64,000 nucleotides of DNA from Sanguibacter keddieii (lineage in GTDB: Bacteria > Actinomycetota > Actinomycetes > Actinomycetales > Actinomycetaceae), in NCBI RefSeq assembly GCF_001064145.1, contig NZ_JVOJ01000032.1:20927-84926 (forward strand), given 5' to 3'. The position numbers and the translations under genes are program-made. Below, one piece after another: positions 28,807-37,061 of the stretch; positions within the stretch are counted from its first letter, which is position 1; each line of letters starts with the position of its first letter. The notes beneath the pieces were generated by a model. The model saw only the letters and a program-made list of their open reading frames with translations. It was not told the DNA's origin and ran no database searches.

Positions 28807-29460
28807 ATGGACTTCATCAACTCGCTCTCCCCTGCCCGCAAGAAGATCCTGCTGGCAGTAGCGATTCTCCTCATCATTGCGCTCGTCATCGCCGGCTTCC
28901 TACGCCTGACGGGCTCCTCCGAGACGGATACGGCCACCTCCGCGGCATCCGGCGCACAAAGCGCCGAGGACGACGCGCAGTCCGACATCCCGCAGTCCGT
29001 CGCGAAGACCATCACCCCGCAGTCGGGTGGGCCCGCGAACGCATCCGGCTCGCTGGCCACGGACGCTGAGGCCGCCGGACAGGCCACCTTCGTCATGAAC
29101 ACGCTGTGGGACGCGTACGCGGACCCCGAGCAGGCTCGGGCGACCGACCTGTCCTCCGTGCTCACCGGCTCTGCGCTGGAGGAGTTCGACGCGCAGGCCT
29201 TCGAGTGGACGCGGGACGGCACCCACACCACCGGCACGCCCACCCTCGAGGACGTGCACATCCTCAGCGATGACGGGGCCGGAAACATCACGGTCTCGGT
29301 GTGCGTCGACTCTTCCAATGTTCGCGTCCTCAACGACGCAGGCACTGCGCTGACGGACGACACGACCATGACCCGTGCCCTCACCTATTTTCAGTTTGTG
29401 AAGGACGGTGAGACGTGGAAGCTGTCCGGCTTCTCGTTCCCCGACGACCCGACCTGTTGA
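28807..29460 (+). CDS. Membrane-anchored protein of unknown function
   Basis: A 217-residue protein with an N-terminal membrane anchor (ILLAVAILLIIALVIAGFLRL), a Ser/Ala/Gln-rich linker (about residues 38-90) and a folded C-terminal domain of about 120 residues. ATFVMNTLWDAYADPEQA and ALTYFQFVKDGETWKLSGFSF look NTF2-like, the closing strand being typical. The two Cys residues (VCVDSS and the final DPTC) could pair outside the cell. It is transcribed against the whole glycan operon, and its last 80 nt overlap the end of the polymerase gene tail to tail. Function is unknown. Confidence 0.8.
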   Translation: MDFINSLSPARKKILLAVAILLIIALVIAGFLRLTGSSETDTATSAASGAQSAEDDAQSDIPQSVAKTITPQSGGPANASGSLATDAEAAGQATFVMNTLWDAYADPEQARATDLSSVLTGSALEEFDAQAFEWTRDGTHTTGTPTLEDVHILSDDGAGNITVSVCVDSSNVRVLNDAGTALTDDTTMTRALTYFQFVKDGETWKLSGFSFPDDPTC

Positions 29461-30898
29461 GTCGAGCAAGCATCGAAGTGGCAAAAGCCCCGTCGTTCGC
29501 GGCGGGGCTTGTCCATTGCCCCATGCGCACGGCCCGCTGGGCGCGGACGGTTCCCGCGACGCTACCGGCGCTCGCGCGGCCCTCGCGGTCGGCCTCGGCG
29601 CGCTTGATCGGGTCGCTCTCCTCCTCAAGGTGGCGCGACAGGAGCGCCACCGCGACGACGGAGATCATGAGGCCGGTGTTCATGCCGTAGTAGAACTGCT
29701 CCACCAGGGTCGCCAGGATGATGCCACCCAGGATCGAGCCGTACACGTCCGTGGCACGCCAGATGCGCGGGAACATGCGCAGGAAGAAAGCGAGGAACAG
29801 GGCCAGGCCGACCAGGCCGTAGGAGAAGATGACCGTCCAGAACTGGCCCTGCGTGCCTAGGGAGGGCAGCCACGGCGAGGCCGAGGGACGCGGGGCGCCG
29901 AAGCCCAGGAGCGGGGACTGCTGGAGCTCGTACAGCGTCTCGAAGTAGTTGGAGGCACGGTCTACCGTCGAGGAGGAGGCCGCGACGCGCTCGAGCAGCG
30001 ACTGCGAGGCCGGGGTGGCCAGCCACGCGCCCACGCCCACGACGATGGCCGCGATGATGCCCAGGACGGTACGCCAAGCTCCCGCGCGCAGGCGCTGGAA
30101 GCCCACCCACACGACGATGACGACGAGGCCGATGTACATGCCACGGTTGAGCGTCGCAGCTGCCGGGATGACCGACAGCGCACACACGGCGGCCACGATG
30201 ACACGCCACTTGGAGCGCTCGCGCCACAGCACGTAGGCGAAGATCAGCGCAAGCGGGAAGATCAGCGAGTAGACGTTGCCGTATGTGTTGGAGTAGATGA
30301 AGGGGGCCGACGGGCGCGGGTCGGAGAGGATCCACGACGAGGGGTTCCACTGGGTGGTCGCGCGCTTCGTAAACTCCTTGACGAAGTCGTTGGAGTGCAG
30401 GGCGCGCGGCACCAGGTAGTACATGAGCGTCTTGAAGCGCAGCGTCGGGGCCGCCATGGCGATAAAACCGCCGATGGTGGTCGAGGCCAGGAAGCCCCAC
30501 ATCGTGCCCACGATCGTGCGCACGCTCAGGGACTTGCGCGCGTTGTAGGCGTAGACCGCGAAGATAGCGGGCGAGAGCTCCAGCAGGAAGCGATAGAATG
30601 CGCCGATGACGCGACCGCCCGTGTCGAGCATCGTCATCGAGGCCAGCACCCACGCCAGGAAGAACACCCACAGGATGGATCCGGGCGGGAAACGCAAGCC
30701 GTGTCGGCCGATCATGAAGACAAGCATGATCGACGCGAACAGCGGCCACATCAGGTCACCGGAGCCGAGCACCCACCACAGGAAGTACGCCGAATAGGCC
30801 ACGATGAAGGGCCACGCGGGCAGATCCTGCGCGTCCTCTCGTAGCGGCCCGATGCGGGCGGGGGCGGGTTTGGCCCAGAGTCCTCGGCGCGGGCTCAC
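29381..30898 (-). CDS. O-antigen ligase/polymerase-like membrane protein (Wzy/WaaL type)
   Basis: A 505-residue integral membrane protein with about 10-12 hydrophobic segments and a large central extracytoplasmic loop (ALHSNDFVKEFTKRATTQWN to FIYSNTYGNVYS), the layout of Wzy polymerases and WaaL ligases. The segment CALSVIPAAATLNRGMYIGLVV is typical of the O-antigen ligase domain. The last 90 or so residues are a charged cytoplasmic tail, unusually long. Its 3' end overlaps the opposing gene by 80 nt, and that gene's terminator lies in this tail. The start overlaps the GT2 stop by 4 nt. Confidence 0.87.
   Translation of the reverse strand: MSPRRGLWAKPAPARIGPLREDAQDLPAWPFIVAYSAYFLWWVLGSGDLMWPLFASIMLVFMIGRHGLRFPPGSILWVFFLAWVLASMTMLDTGGRVIGAFYRFLLELSPAIFAVYAYNARKSLSVRTIVGTMWGFLASTTIGGFIAMAAPTLRFKTLMYYLVPRALHSNDFVKEFTKRATTQWNPSSWILSDPRPSAPFIYSNTYGNVYSLIFPLALIFAYVLWRERSKWRVIVAAVCALSVIPAAATLNRGMYIGLVVIVVWVGFQRLRAGAWRTVLGIIAAIVVGVGAWLATPASQSLLERVAASSSTVDRASNYFETLYELQQSPLLGFGAPRPSASPWLPSLGTQGQFWTVIFSYGLVGLALFLAFFLRMFPRIWRATDVYGSILGGIILATLVEQFYYGMNTGLMISVVAVALLSRHLEEESDPIKRAEADREGRASAGSVAGTVRAQRAVRMGQWTSPAANDGAFATSMLARLNRSGRRGTRSRTASTSHRPSQTENR
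29485..29510 (+). terminator. UUCG-loop hairpin inside the polymerase coding region
   Basis: AAGCCCCGTCG-TTCG-CGGCGGGGCTT is an 11-bp stem (one G-T wobble) closed by a UUCG tetraloop, 24 nt after the stop of the plus-strand gene 28807-29460. It lies wholly within the coding sequence of the opposing polymerase gene. Confidence 0.75.
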
Positions 30899-32238
30899 GC
30901 GTGACCGTTCCCTTCGCCGGTCGTCTCCGTCGCAGACGAGGCCTGGGCCTCCTCAACGCTGCTCGACGGGGTTGCGCTGCCGCTCGCGTCGGTCTGCTCA
31001 GCCTGGCGCGGGGCGCCAAGCCTGTTGCGCTTGCGCGACGACAGATAGAGGAACGGGCCCTCCAGGAAGCCCTTGATTTCGGACTTGGTGAGCGAGCCGG
31101 GCACATCCTCGTCGGTGCCGGCGACGCGGGCACCTCCGGGCTTGATACGGTTCAAGATGCCGGGGACTCGGCCGATGAGGGTGCCTAGGACGGAGGGCTT
31201 GTCGATGATCGCCTTCGTCAGGAGCGCCGCCATGCCGGAGCCGTTGCCACGGATCTGCTTGTCCAGGCCGGCCTCGTCCACGCGGTGACGGTGGTGCACG
31301 AGGGCGTCGGGCGTGTGGATGATGACGTCACCCGTGGCCAGGATGCGTGCGAACATATCGAGGTCCTCGCCACCGCGCGTCGAAGTGCCGGCACCGAGCG
31401 CCGGGTCGAAGGGTCCGACCTCCATGAGGACGTCGCGACGCATGGCCATGCACACGCCTGCGCCCACGCGCGCCGTCGTGATCGGGAACAGCGGGCCGCC
31501 GTCACCCTTCTCGCCCAGGGCCTCCAGGCCCTCGGGAATGTCGCCAACGCACCACACGCGCGGGGACATGTCCTTGGGGAAGCCGCCGCGCGACTCGAAC
31601 CACCGCTGGGGGGCGTAGCGCTGCTCCAGGGGCAGCGCGATGCCCGTCGTGGCAGCCACGTAGGGCGAGGCCGTGAACGGGTCGATCATGGCGGTGAGCC
31701 AGTGCGAATCGACGATCGCGTCATCGTCCGTGAAGACGATAACCTCGCCGCGGGCGGCGAGCACGCCGCGGTTACGGGCGCGCGACAGGCCGGGACGAGA
31801 CGCAGAGACGATGCTCAGGCGAGTGTCCTCGATGCCCGCAAGCTTCTCGCGGGTCAGGCCCGTCTCCGGCGCGTTATCCACCACGACGAGCGTGAAACGC
31901 TGGTGATCCTGAGCCAGGATGGCACGCACAGCGTCCTCGAGCATGTCGCACGAGCCGACCGTGCACATGACGACGGTCGCATCCACGTCGGCACCAGCGC
32001 CCTCTTCCCAGCCGCGCGCGGGGGCCGGTTCGACCTCAAGCACGCGAGGATCAGCCTCCGGGTGGTCCGTGCCCTCGATCTCGACGAACGCCGAATTACG
32101 GCCGTTGTCGCGCACGAGCACGAGCGCTCGCGGGTCTGAGGGGTCGCCCGAAATCAGCTGGGAGACGCGCGCAGTGCGGTCAACGTGCCAGATGGAGGCG
32201 GCCTTGTCGTCGAGAGTGGTGATCTCCTCGGCGCTCAC
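30895..32238 (-). CDS. Glycosyltransferase family 2 protein
   Basis: A 447-residue cytoplasmic GT2 (GT-A fold) enzyme. About 85 residues precede the catalytic domain, which starts at ATVVMCTVGSCDMLEDAVRAIL and includes GLSRARNRGVLAARGEVIVFTDDDAIVD (metal-binding DDD), the acceptor-side TRGGEDLDMFARIL, and LVHHRHR. The C-terminal 80 residues are low-complexity Ser/Glu/Ala. It should add one sugar to the lipid-linked glycan; the donor is not predictable. It overlaps both neighbours by 4 nt in the translationally coupled operon. Confidence 0.88.
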   Translation of the reverse strand: MSAEEITTLDDKAASIWHVDRTARVSQLISGDPSDPRALVLVRDNGRNSAFVEIEGTDHPEADPRVLEVEPAPARGWEEGAGADVDATVVMCTVGSCDMLEDAVRAILAQDHQRFTLVVVDNAPETGLTREKLAGIEDTRLSIVSASRPGLSRARNRGVLAARGEVIVFTDDDAIVDSHWLTAMIDPFTASPYVAATTGIALPLEQRYAPQRWFESRGGFPKDMSPRVWCVGDIPEGLEALGEKGDGGPLFPITTARVGAGVCMAMRRDVLMEVGPFDPALGAGTSTRGGEDLDMFARILATGDVIIHTPDALVHHRHRVDEAGLDKQIRGNGSGMAALLTKAIIDKPSVLGTLIGRVPGILNRIKPGGARVAGTDEDVPGSLTKSEIKGFLEGPFLYLSSRKRNRLGAPRQAEQTDASGSATPSSSVEEAQASSATETTGEGNGHA

Positions 32239-33614
32239 TTCTTACCCTTCGTGTCGGTCGAATTCTTCTTCGTCGAACCCTTCTTGTCGGCGGTGTCCTC
32301 GGTGGCCTTGTCGGGCATCGACTCCTTCGCGGGCGCAGCTTCCGTCGCCTCCTCCGCGACCGGCTCCACGGCCTCGTCCTCGGGCTCGATGACCTCGAGG
32401 GCGGGCGCAGCGACGGTCTCGGCGCTGCCGGCGACCTGCCCACCCAGGTAGATCATGCCGTTCACCTCGCGGTTGATGATCGCCAGCTCATCGAGCAGGT
32501 GGTGCAGCTTCTTCAGGTCGTGGCCCTTACGCACGGCGACGAGGACGTGACGGGAGGGGCGCACCTCGTCGAGGAGCGAGGCCAGGGGCTGGTTGATGTC
32601 GATGAGGCGCGGCGCGGGCACGCGGGTCTCAGCCAGGGAGCGCGACAGGACGCGGTGCAGGTCGCGGGCCTGCGGGTCAGAGGCGTCGACGATCAGGTCC
32701 ACCCAGTGGTCGCGGTCGATCGCCATCGCGAGCATGCGAGTGGGGGCGAGCCACGGCTCGGAGGCACCCTCCTCGGCACTCCACACGGGCAACGCCGTCA
32801 GATCGGCGAGCTGCGTGGGCGAGGCCAGGGAACGCGAGCGGGTCTCACGGATGAGCACCAGGACCAGGCCGGCGAAGACGCCAACGACGGTCGTGATGAG
32901 GATCAGGCGAACCTTCGAGGGCGAGACCTCGTCGCTCGAGGATGCGGCCGGGGTGATCACGCGGCCAGCGGTGGCGTGGTAGGGGGCGAGCTGCTCGGCA
33001 TCCGCAGCGAGCTTGGTCAGCTCGGTGCGGATCTCGGCGGCGCGCGGGTTATCCTTCGTGTTGCCGTCCTCGTCGACCGAGGGCTGGAGGGAGGCAAGCT
33101 CAGTCTCGAGAGCCTGGATCTGCTCGTTGATGTCGGCGGTCATCTCGTCGGCGCGCTGCTCCACCAGGGCGGTGCGCTCGGTCAGGTAGGCGTTGGCGAT
33201 CGCGTCGGCGGCGTCAACGGCCTGCTGGCGCGTGGGAGCCACGTACTCGATCTTGACGATCGTGCCGTTCGTGTCGCCCGACACCTCCACCTTGGAACGA
33301 AGCTCCTCGGCAGTGACACCGTTGCCGAGGCTCGCAGCAGCGACGTCGAGGACGGCGGCGGACTTCGCGATGCCCTGCTCGGTCACCATGTCCGTCGTGT
33401 TCGACAGGGAGGCACGCACGACAGGAGCCGGGGTGATCGACGGAGACGTCACGGTCATCGACACGGTCGCCGAGTGCGACGAGGGGGCACCAAAGGCGGC
33501 TGCGACACCTACGACCAGGCCAGCCACGGTCCCCGCAACGATCGAGGTCCAGCGGCGTGCCAGCGCGTGACGAAGGATCTGCTGGCCGCCCGTGGGCGGA
33601 GGGGTCAGGATCAT
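32235..33614 (-). CDS. Wzz/YveK-like chain-length determinant protein
   Basis: A 459-residue membrane protein resembling polysaccharide co-polymerases. The first TM helix is near residues 22-44 (WTSIVAGTVAGLVVGVAAAF), followed by an extracellular coiled-coil stretch (VEQRADEMTADINEQIQALE). A second TM segment (VRLILITTVVGVFAGLVLVLI) leads into a cytoplasmic domain with degenerate, ATPase-like sequence lacking a Walker A. The C-terminus is a Lys/Asp/Glu-rich tail. It likely controls glycan chain length with the Wzy-like protein. ATG 33614 overlaps the upstream gene's stop by 4 nt; an open frame further upstream is not homologous. Confidence 0.82.
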   Translation of the reverse strand: MILTPPPTGGQQILRHALARRWTSIVAGTVAGLVVGVAAAFGAPSSHSATVSMTVTSPSITPAPVVRASLSNTTDMVTEQGIAKSAAVLDVAAASLGNGVTAEELRSKVEVSGDTNGTIVKIEYVAPTRQQAVDAADAIANAYLTERTALVEQRADEMTADINEQIQALETELASLQPSVDEDGNTKDNPRAAEIRTELTKLAADAEQLAPYHATAGRVITPAASSSDEVSPSKVRLILITTVVGVFAGLVLVLIRETRSRSLASPTQLADLTALPVWSAEEGASEPWLAPTRMLAMAIDRDHWVDLIVDASDPQARDLHRVLSRSLAETRVPAPRLIDINQPLASLLDEVRPSRHVLVAVRKGHDLKKLHHLLDELAIINREVNGMIYLGGQVAGSAETVAAPALEVIEPEDEAVEPVAEEATEAAPAKESMPDKATEDTADKKGSTKKNSTDTKGKK

Positions 33615-34519
33615 GACTGTTCTCCTTGGATGTGAGAGCGCACCCACGAGGCGCGCGCATTGAGCCGGCGCTCGAGAGCGCGGCGAGACGTTGCGGGTCG
33701 AGACGCGACCCCCTGAGTGTAGACCTGCACGAATCGGTCGAGCTCGCGCTCGGCCTCGTCGCGAGGAAGCGAAACGAGCGAGACCAGGCGCGGCAGCGCC
33801 TCTCCCGTCAGAGACACCGACAGGTCTGCGAAGGCCTGGGCCTGCTCGGGATTCTTCCACGAATCCGAGCGCCACGAGGCGTTTCCGGTGACCTGGCCCG
33901 GGTGGATGCGGTACAGCAGCCCCCAGGGCGCGATGCGGCGGATGCGACCACCCGCGGAGGCCACGCGCATCCACAGGTCGTAGTCCTCGGCGGGGACGGC
34001 GCGGTAGCCGCCGACGCGGTCCATGATCTCGCGGGTCGCGAGCATGGTCGGGTGGCACACGGGGTTGGTGAGCAGCAGGTGCCAGCCCATGTCCTCGGGC
34101 GTGATCTCGTAGGGCATGCGGGGCACCGGGCGCGAGCCGCGCAGCTCGATCATCTGCGTGAAGACCATGTCGTCGCCGCGCTCGATTGCGCGCATTGTGC
34201 GCTTGAAGCGGCCCCTGAGGGACACGTCGTCGGCATCCATACGACCCACGAGGCGCGAGTCGGTGCGCTCCATGAGCTGGGTAAGGACGCGGGAGACGCC
34301 GCCCTCGCCCGGGGTAATGTCCTCGATGCGCAGGCGAGGATCGACCACTCCCCCACGCGACGCGCCGCGGATGGCCTCGCCGACCGTCGAATCAGACGAC
34401 GAGTCGTTACCGACGACCAGCTCGGCGTCACGCGGCATGGCCGCCAGCGTCGAGGCCACGGCGCGCGTGATCGTGCCCGCAGCGTTGCGCGCGGGCAGCA
34501 GGACGGACAGCTCAGGCAC
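33611..34519 (-). CDS. Glycosyltransferase family 2 protein
   Basis: A 302-residue GT2 enzyme. The N-terminal PELSVLLPARNAAGTITRAVAS is the nucleotide-sugar binding start, followed by ELVVGNDSSSDSTVGEA and the metal-binding VGRMDADDVSLRGRF. The acceptor motif is PAEDYDLWMRVASAGG. The C-terminal 80 residues are helical and charged. GTG 34519 is preferred because GGGGGAG lies upstream and the GT2 fold starts at the next residue. It overlaps the CDP-alcohol phosphotransferase gene by 8 nt and the Wzz-like gene by 4 nt. Sugar specificity is unknown. Confidence 0.88.
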   Translation of the reverse strand: MPELSVLLPARNAAGTITRAVASTLAAMPRDAELVVGNDSSSDSTVGEAIRGASRGGVVDPRLRIEDITPGEGGVSRVLTQLMERTDSRLVGRMDADDVSLRGRFKRTMRAIERGDDMVFTQMIELRGSRPVPRMPYEITPEDMGWHLLLTNPVCHPTMLATREIMDRVGGYRAVPAEDYDLWMRVASAGGRIRRIAPWGLLYRIHPGQVTGNASWRSDSWKNPEQAQAFADLSVSLTGEALPRLVSLVSLPRDEAERELDRFVQVYTQGVASRPATSRRALERRLNARASWVRSHIQGEQS

Positions 34520-35294
34520 GGGACTCCCCCTGCGTGGCGGCCTGCTTGGCGGCCGCATCCAGGGCGCGCAGGTCGCGGAAGCGGCGACGCAGCGAGATCG
34601 AGGAATGCGCAACTGCAATAGCGGCGAGGAACGTGTAGAGCACCATGAAAGGAACGCCGAAGCCCCACGCCGCGAAGGACCAGCACAGCACGCCCGGGTC
34701 GGTGGGCAGCAGCACGAAGGAACGCAGGTTCCCGCCACGCGTCTGCTTGCGGCCCGCCGCGCGCACGAACTGCTCGGCGAGGATCTGGCTCATGAACTGG
34801 CCCGACGTCACCCAGCCGTAGACGAGCGCGACGATGGCCAGCCACCACGACTCGGGGCGGTAGACCATGACGGCGGCGGCGGTGCAGAAGTGAATCGCCG
34901 GGGAGCGGAACGCGTCGGCGACATGATCCACCCACTCGCCCGTCTTCGAGGACGCACCCGTGACGCGGGAGACCTGGCCGTCCGCGGAGTCGAACATGAA
35001 GCCGACCGCGAGAGCCGTGCCCACGATAAGACCCGTCCACCACGCGGGTTCACACGCGACGAGAACGATGAGGCCCACCGTCGAGAAACACACGGAGATG
35101 AAGCTGACGAAATTCGGGGTCCAGCCGAAAGCTGCGCAGGCCGCGGCCACGACGCGCGCAGCGCCGCGGTTCACCCAGCGCATGTAGGCGGGGACGCCCG
35201 CGCCCGGCTTCTGCGCGGCAGCGAGCGCACAGCGGTAGGCACTAAAACGAGTCCCCCACGAGGACCCCGGCTCGAGCACGACGGGCAGGCTCAC
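34512..35294 (-). CDS. CDP-alcohol phosphatidyltransferase family protein
   Basis: A 260-residue integral membrane enzyme with about six hydrophobic segments. The CDP-OH-P motif is present as DSADGQVSRVTG with the following GEWVDHVAD, i.e. Dx2DGx2SRx8Gx3Dx3D; only the usual Ala before Arg is Ser. These enzymes move a phosphoalcohol from a CDP-alcohol to an acceptor. Next to a TagD-like enzyme and glycosyltransferases, it may attach a phosphoalcohol such as glycerol-phosphate to lipid or glycan rather than make a housekeeping phospholipid. That role is inference. Confidence 0.85.
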   Translation of the reverse strand: MSLPVVLEPGSSWGTRFSAYRCALAAAQKPGAGVPAYMRWVNRGAARVVAAACAAFGWTPNFVSFISVCFSTVGLIVLVACEPAWWTGLIVGTALAVGFMFDSADGQVSRVTGASSKTGEWVDHVADAFRSPAIHFCTAAAVMVYRPESWWLAIVALVYGWVTSGQFMSQILAEQFVRAAGRKQTRGGNLRSFVLLPTDPGVLCWSFAAWGFGVPFMVLYTFLAAIAVAHSSISLRRRFRDLRALDAAAKQAATQGESRA

Positions 35295-35785
35295 TGCGCC
35301 TCCCCTTCCACCTTTTCCGCGTCCTGCGCCGGGGCCTCGTCAGAGAAGTCCTCGGGCGCGATGAAGCGGCGCAGCTTCGTCGACGACGTCGACGGCGTGT
35401 AGGGCAGGTAGACGACGCGCGCGCCGACCTCGGCCATTTCGGCCTCAAGCTGAGCGCCCTTGGGAGTGCCCTTCCAGTCGTCACCCTTGAAAAGGACATC
35501 GAAAGGCTGGAGACGCCACGCGAGGCGCTTGTCCTGATCCAGGTCCACGACAACCGCATCCACGAAACGCAGCGACGACACGAGATCGCAGCGCTCCTTG
35601 AGCGGGATGACGGGGGCACGGCCCTTCATGCGAATGAGGGCCTCGTCCGAGGTCACGCCGACGACGAGGCGATCGCAGCGCTCACGCGCGGCGCGCAGGA
35701 TGTTGAGGTGTCCCTGATGGAACATGTCAAAACCCCCGGGCACGTAGCCGGTGATGGGGGTGCGTTGCTGAGTCGTTTCGTCCAC
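35291..35785 (-). CDS. Glycerol-3-phosphate cytidylyltransferase-like (TagD-type) nucleotidyltransferase
   Basis: A 164-residue cytosolic nucleotidyltransferase. GYVPGGFDMFHQGHLNILRA has the HxGH signature (His 23, His 26). Residues RMKGRAPVIPLKERCDLVSS and LRFVDAVV match TagD's RxxxI and IRYVD segments; VLFKGDDWKGTPKG and TPSTSSTKLRR match GDDWxG and the RTxxISTT loop. TagD makes CDP-glycerol from CTP and glycerol-3-phosphate. The adjacent CDP-alcohol transferase (4-nt overlap) fits use of that product. Adenylyltransferase specificity cannot be excluded. First gene of the operon. Confidence 0.85.
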   Translation of the reverse strand: MDETTQQRTPITGYVPGGFDMFHQGHLNILRAARERCDRLVVGVTSDEALIRMKGRAPVIPLKERCDLVSSLRFVDAVVVDLDQDKRLAWRLQPFDVLFKGDDWKGTPKGAQLEAEMAEVGARVVYLPYTPSTSSTKLRRFIAPEDFSDEAPAQDAEKVEGEAQ

Positions 35786-35824
35786 GTAACAAGTGTGCCA
35801 TTTATCAGGCGGTCAACGCGACGC

Positions 35825-35876
35825 TTACCCACTAAATGACCGAAAGATCACGTCTCAGCGTTGCCCACCAAGTGAC
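35825..35876. promoter_or_regulatory. Two 16-bp direct repeats upstream of the glycan operon
   Basis: TTACCCACTAAATGAC (35825) and TTGCCCACCAAGTGAC (35861) are 36 bp apart, 40-90 nt before the first gene of the operon. They probably bind a regulator. A related TTACCCAGTAAAT palindrome precedes the sugar transferase at 17.64 kb. Confidence 0.5.
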
Positions 35877-36055
35877 AAGAGGCTTCACACAGGGACACCA
35901 TATCGAGCAAATATGACCAGATGGCCGCACGTCACCTTGTTACAGGGCGCGACACGCCAGCCAGGTGTCACGAGGTCAGCGCGCCGTTCGGGCGGTCAGG
36001 CTCTGCGCGCGCACAGACCGCGCCCCGGCCTCGTCGACCTCCCTATGAGGGGGCA

Positions 36056-36910
36056 TCAGCGAGAGAAGACGACCGTTCGGTTGCCGTTCATGAGGACGCG
36101 ACGCTCCGCGTGGAAGCGGACCGCCTGGGCGAGGACACGGCGCTCCACGTCCTGGCCGAGGGCCACCATGTCCGGCGTGGAGTCGGCGTGAGAGACGCGG
36201 GTGACGTCCTGCTCGATGATCGGACCCTCGTCCAGATCGGCGGTCACGTAGTGGGCGGTCGCGCCGATCAGCTTGACGCCGCGATCGTGGGCCTGCGCGT
36301 AGGGGCGCGCCCCCTTGAAGGAGGGCAGGAATGAGTGGTGGATGTTGATGACGCGGCCCTGCATGGCGCGGCAGACCTCGTCGGAGAGGATCTGCATGTA
36401 GCGCGCCAGGACGACGAGCTCAACCTTTTCGGAGGCGATGAGGTCGAGGAGCTGGCGCTCCGCCTGGGCCTTCGTGTCCTTCGTGACGGGGATGTTGAGG
36501 AAGGGAACGCCGTAGAACTGGGCAACGGGCGCCAGGTCCGGGTGGTTGCCGACGACCGCGATCACGTCAATGGGCAGGCCCTGCGTCTGCTGGCGGTACA
36601 GGAGGTCGGTGAGGCAGTGACCTTCGCGCGACACCATGATGATGGTGCGCAGCTTGCGGCCCAGGTCGTCGACGCGGTAGGTGGCATTGAATTCTTTGGC
36701 GACGTGGGCCAGGCCCTCGTCGATGGGCGCGCGGCCCTTCGGAGAGTCCACCTCGACGCGCATGAAGAAGGTACCCGTGTCGGCATCGCCGAACTGCTGA
36801 GACTGGATGACGTTGCCGCCGGACTCGCCGATCACGCCGGTCACGGCGTGCACGATCCCGGGGCGGTCCGGGCAGGACAGGGTCACAACAAGCTGCGCGT
36901 TTTCAGTCAT
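36056..36910 (-). CDS. purU: Formyltetrahydrofolate deformylase
   Basis: A 284-residue PurU releasing formate from 10-formyl-THF. The N-terminal ACT domain (LVVTLSCPDRPGIVHAVTGVI) is followed by a formyltransferase-fold domain with PIDVIAVVGNHPDL, LVVLARYMQIL, the catalytic INIHHSFLPSFKGARPYAQA (Asn-His) and LDEGPIIEQDV. Length is typical. ATG 36910 begins the ACT domain. It is unlinked to the glyA-folD operon but balances the same one-carbon pool. A short inverted repeat (GCGGTC/GACCGC near 35992-36020) may end its transcript. Confidence 0.94.
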   Translation of the reverse strand: MTENAQLVVTLSCPDRPGIVHAVTGVIGESGGNVIQSQQFGDADTGTFFMRVEVDSPKGRAPIDEGLAHVAKEFNATYRVDDLGRKLRTIIMVSREGHCLTDLLYRQQTQGLPIDVIAVVGNHPDLAPVAQFYGVPFLNIPVTKDTKAQAERQLLDLIASEKVELVVLARYMQILSDEVCRAMQGRVINIHHSFLPSFKGARPYAQAHDRGVKLIGATAHYVTADLDEGPIIEQDVTRVSHADSTPDMVALGQDVERRVLAQAVRFHAERRVLMNGNRTVVFSR

Positions 36911-36957
36911 GCGTTCCAGTCTAGCCAGCTTCATACCCCCAAACGAGGCAAGGGCAG

Positions 36958-37057
36958 GGTTTGCGGGCGATGCCACGGGGTTGCGGGGTGGGTTGTGGCG
37001 TTGTGAGCGGGGGCGCGTCGTTGTGGGCGGGGTTGCAGTGTTGCGGGCGAGCAGCGC
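36958..37057. repeat. Five tandem 20-bp units with TTGYGGGCG core
   Basis: TTGCGGGCG, TTGCGGGGT, TTGTGAGCG, TTGTGGGCG and TTGCGGGCG start at 36961, 36981, 37001, 37021 and 37041, an exact 20-bp period, with divergent remainders. The stretch lies upstream of purU and the divergent GNAT gene. No coding frame. Confidence 0.8.
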
Positions 37058-37061
37058 TTTG

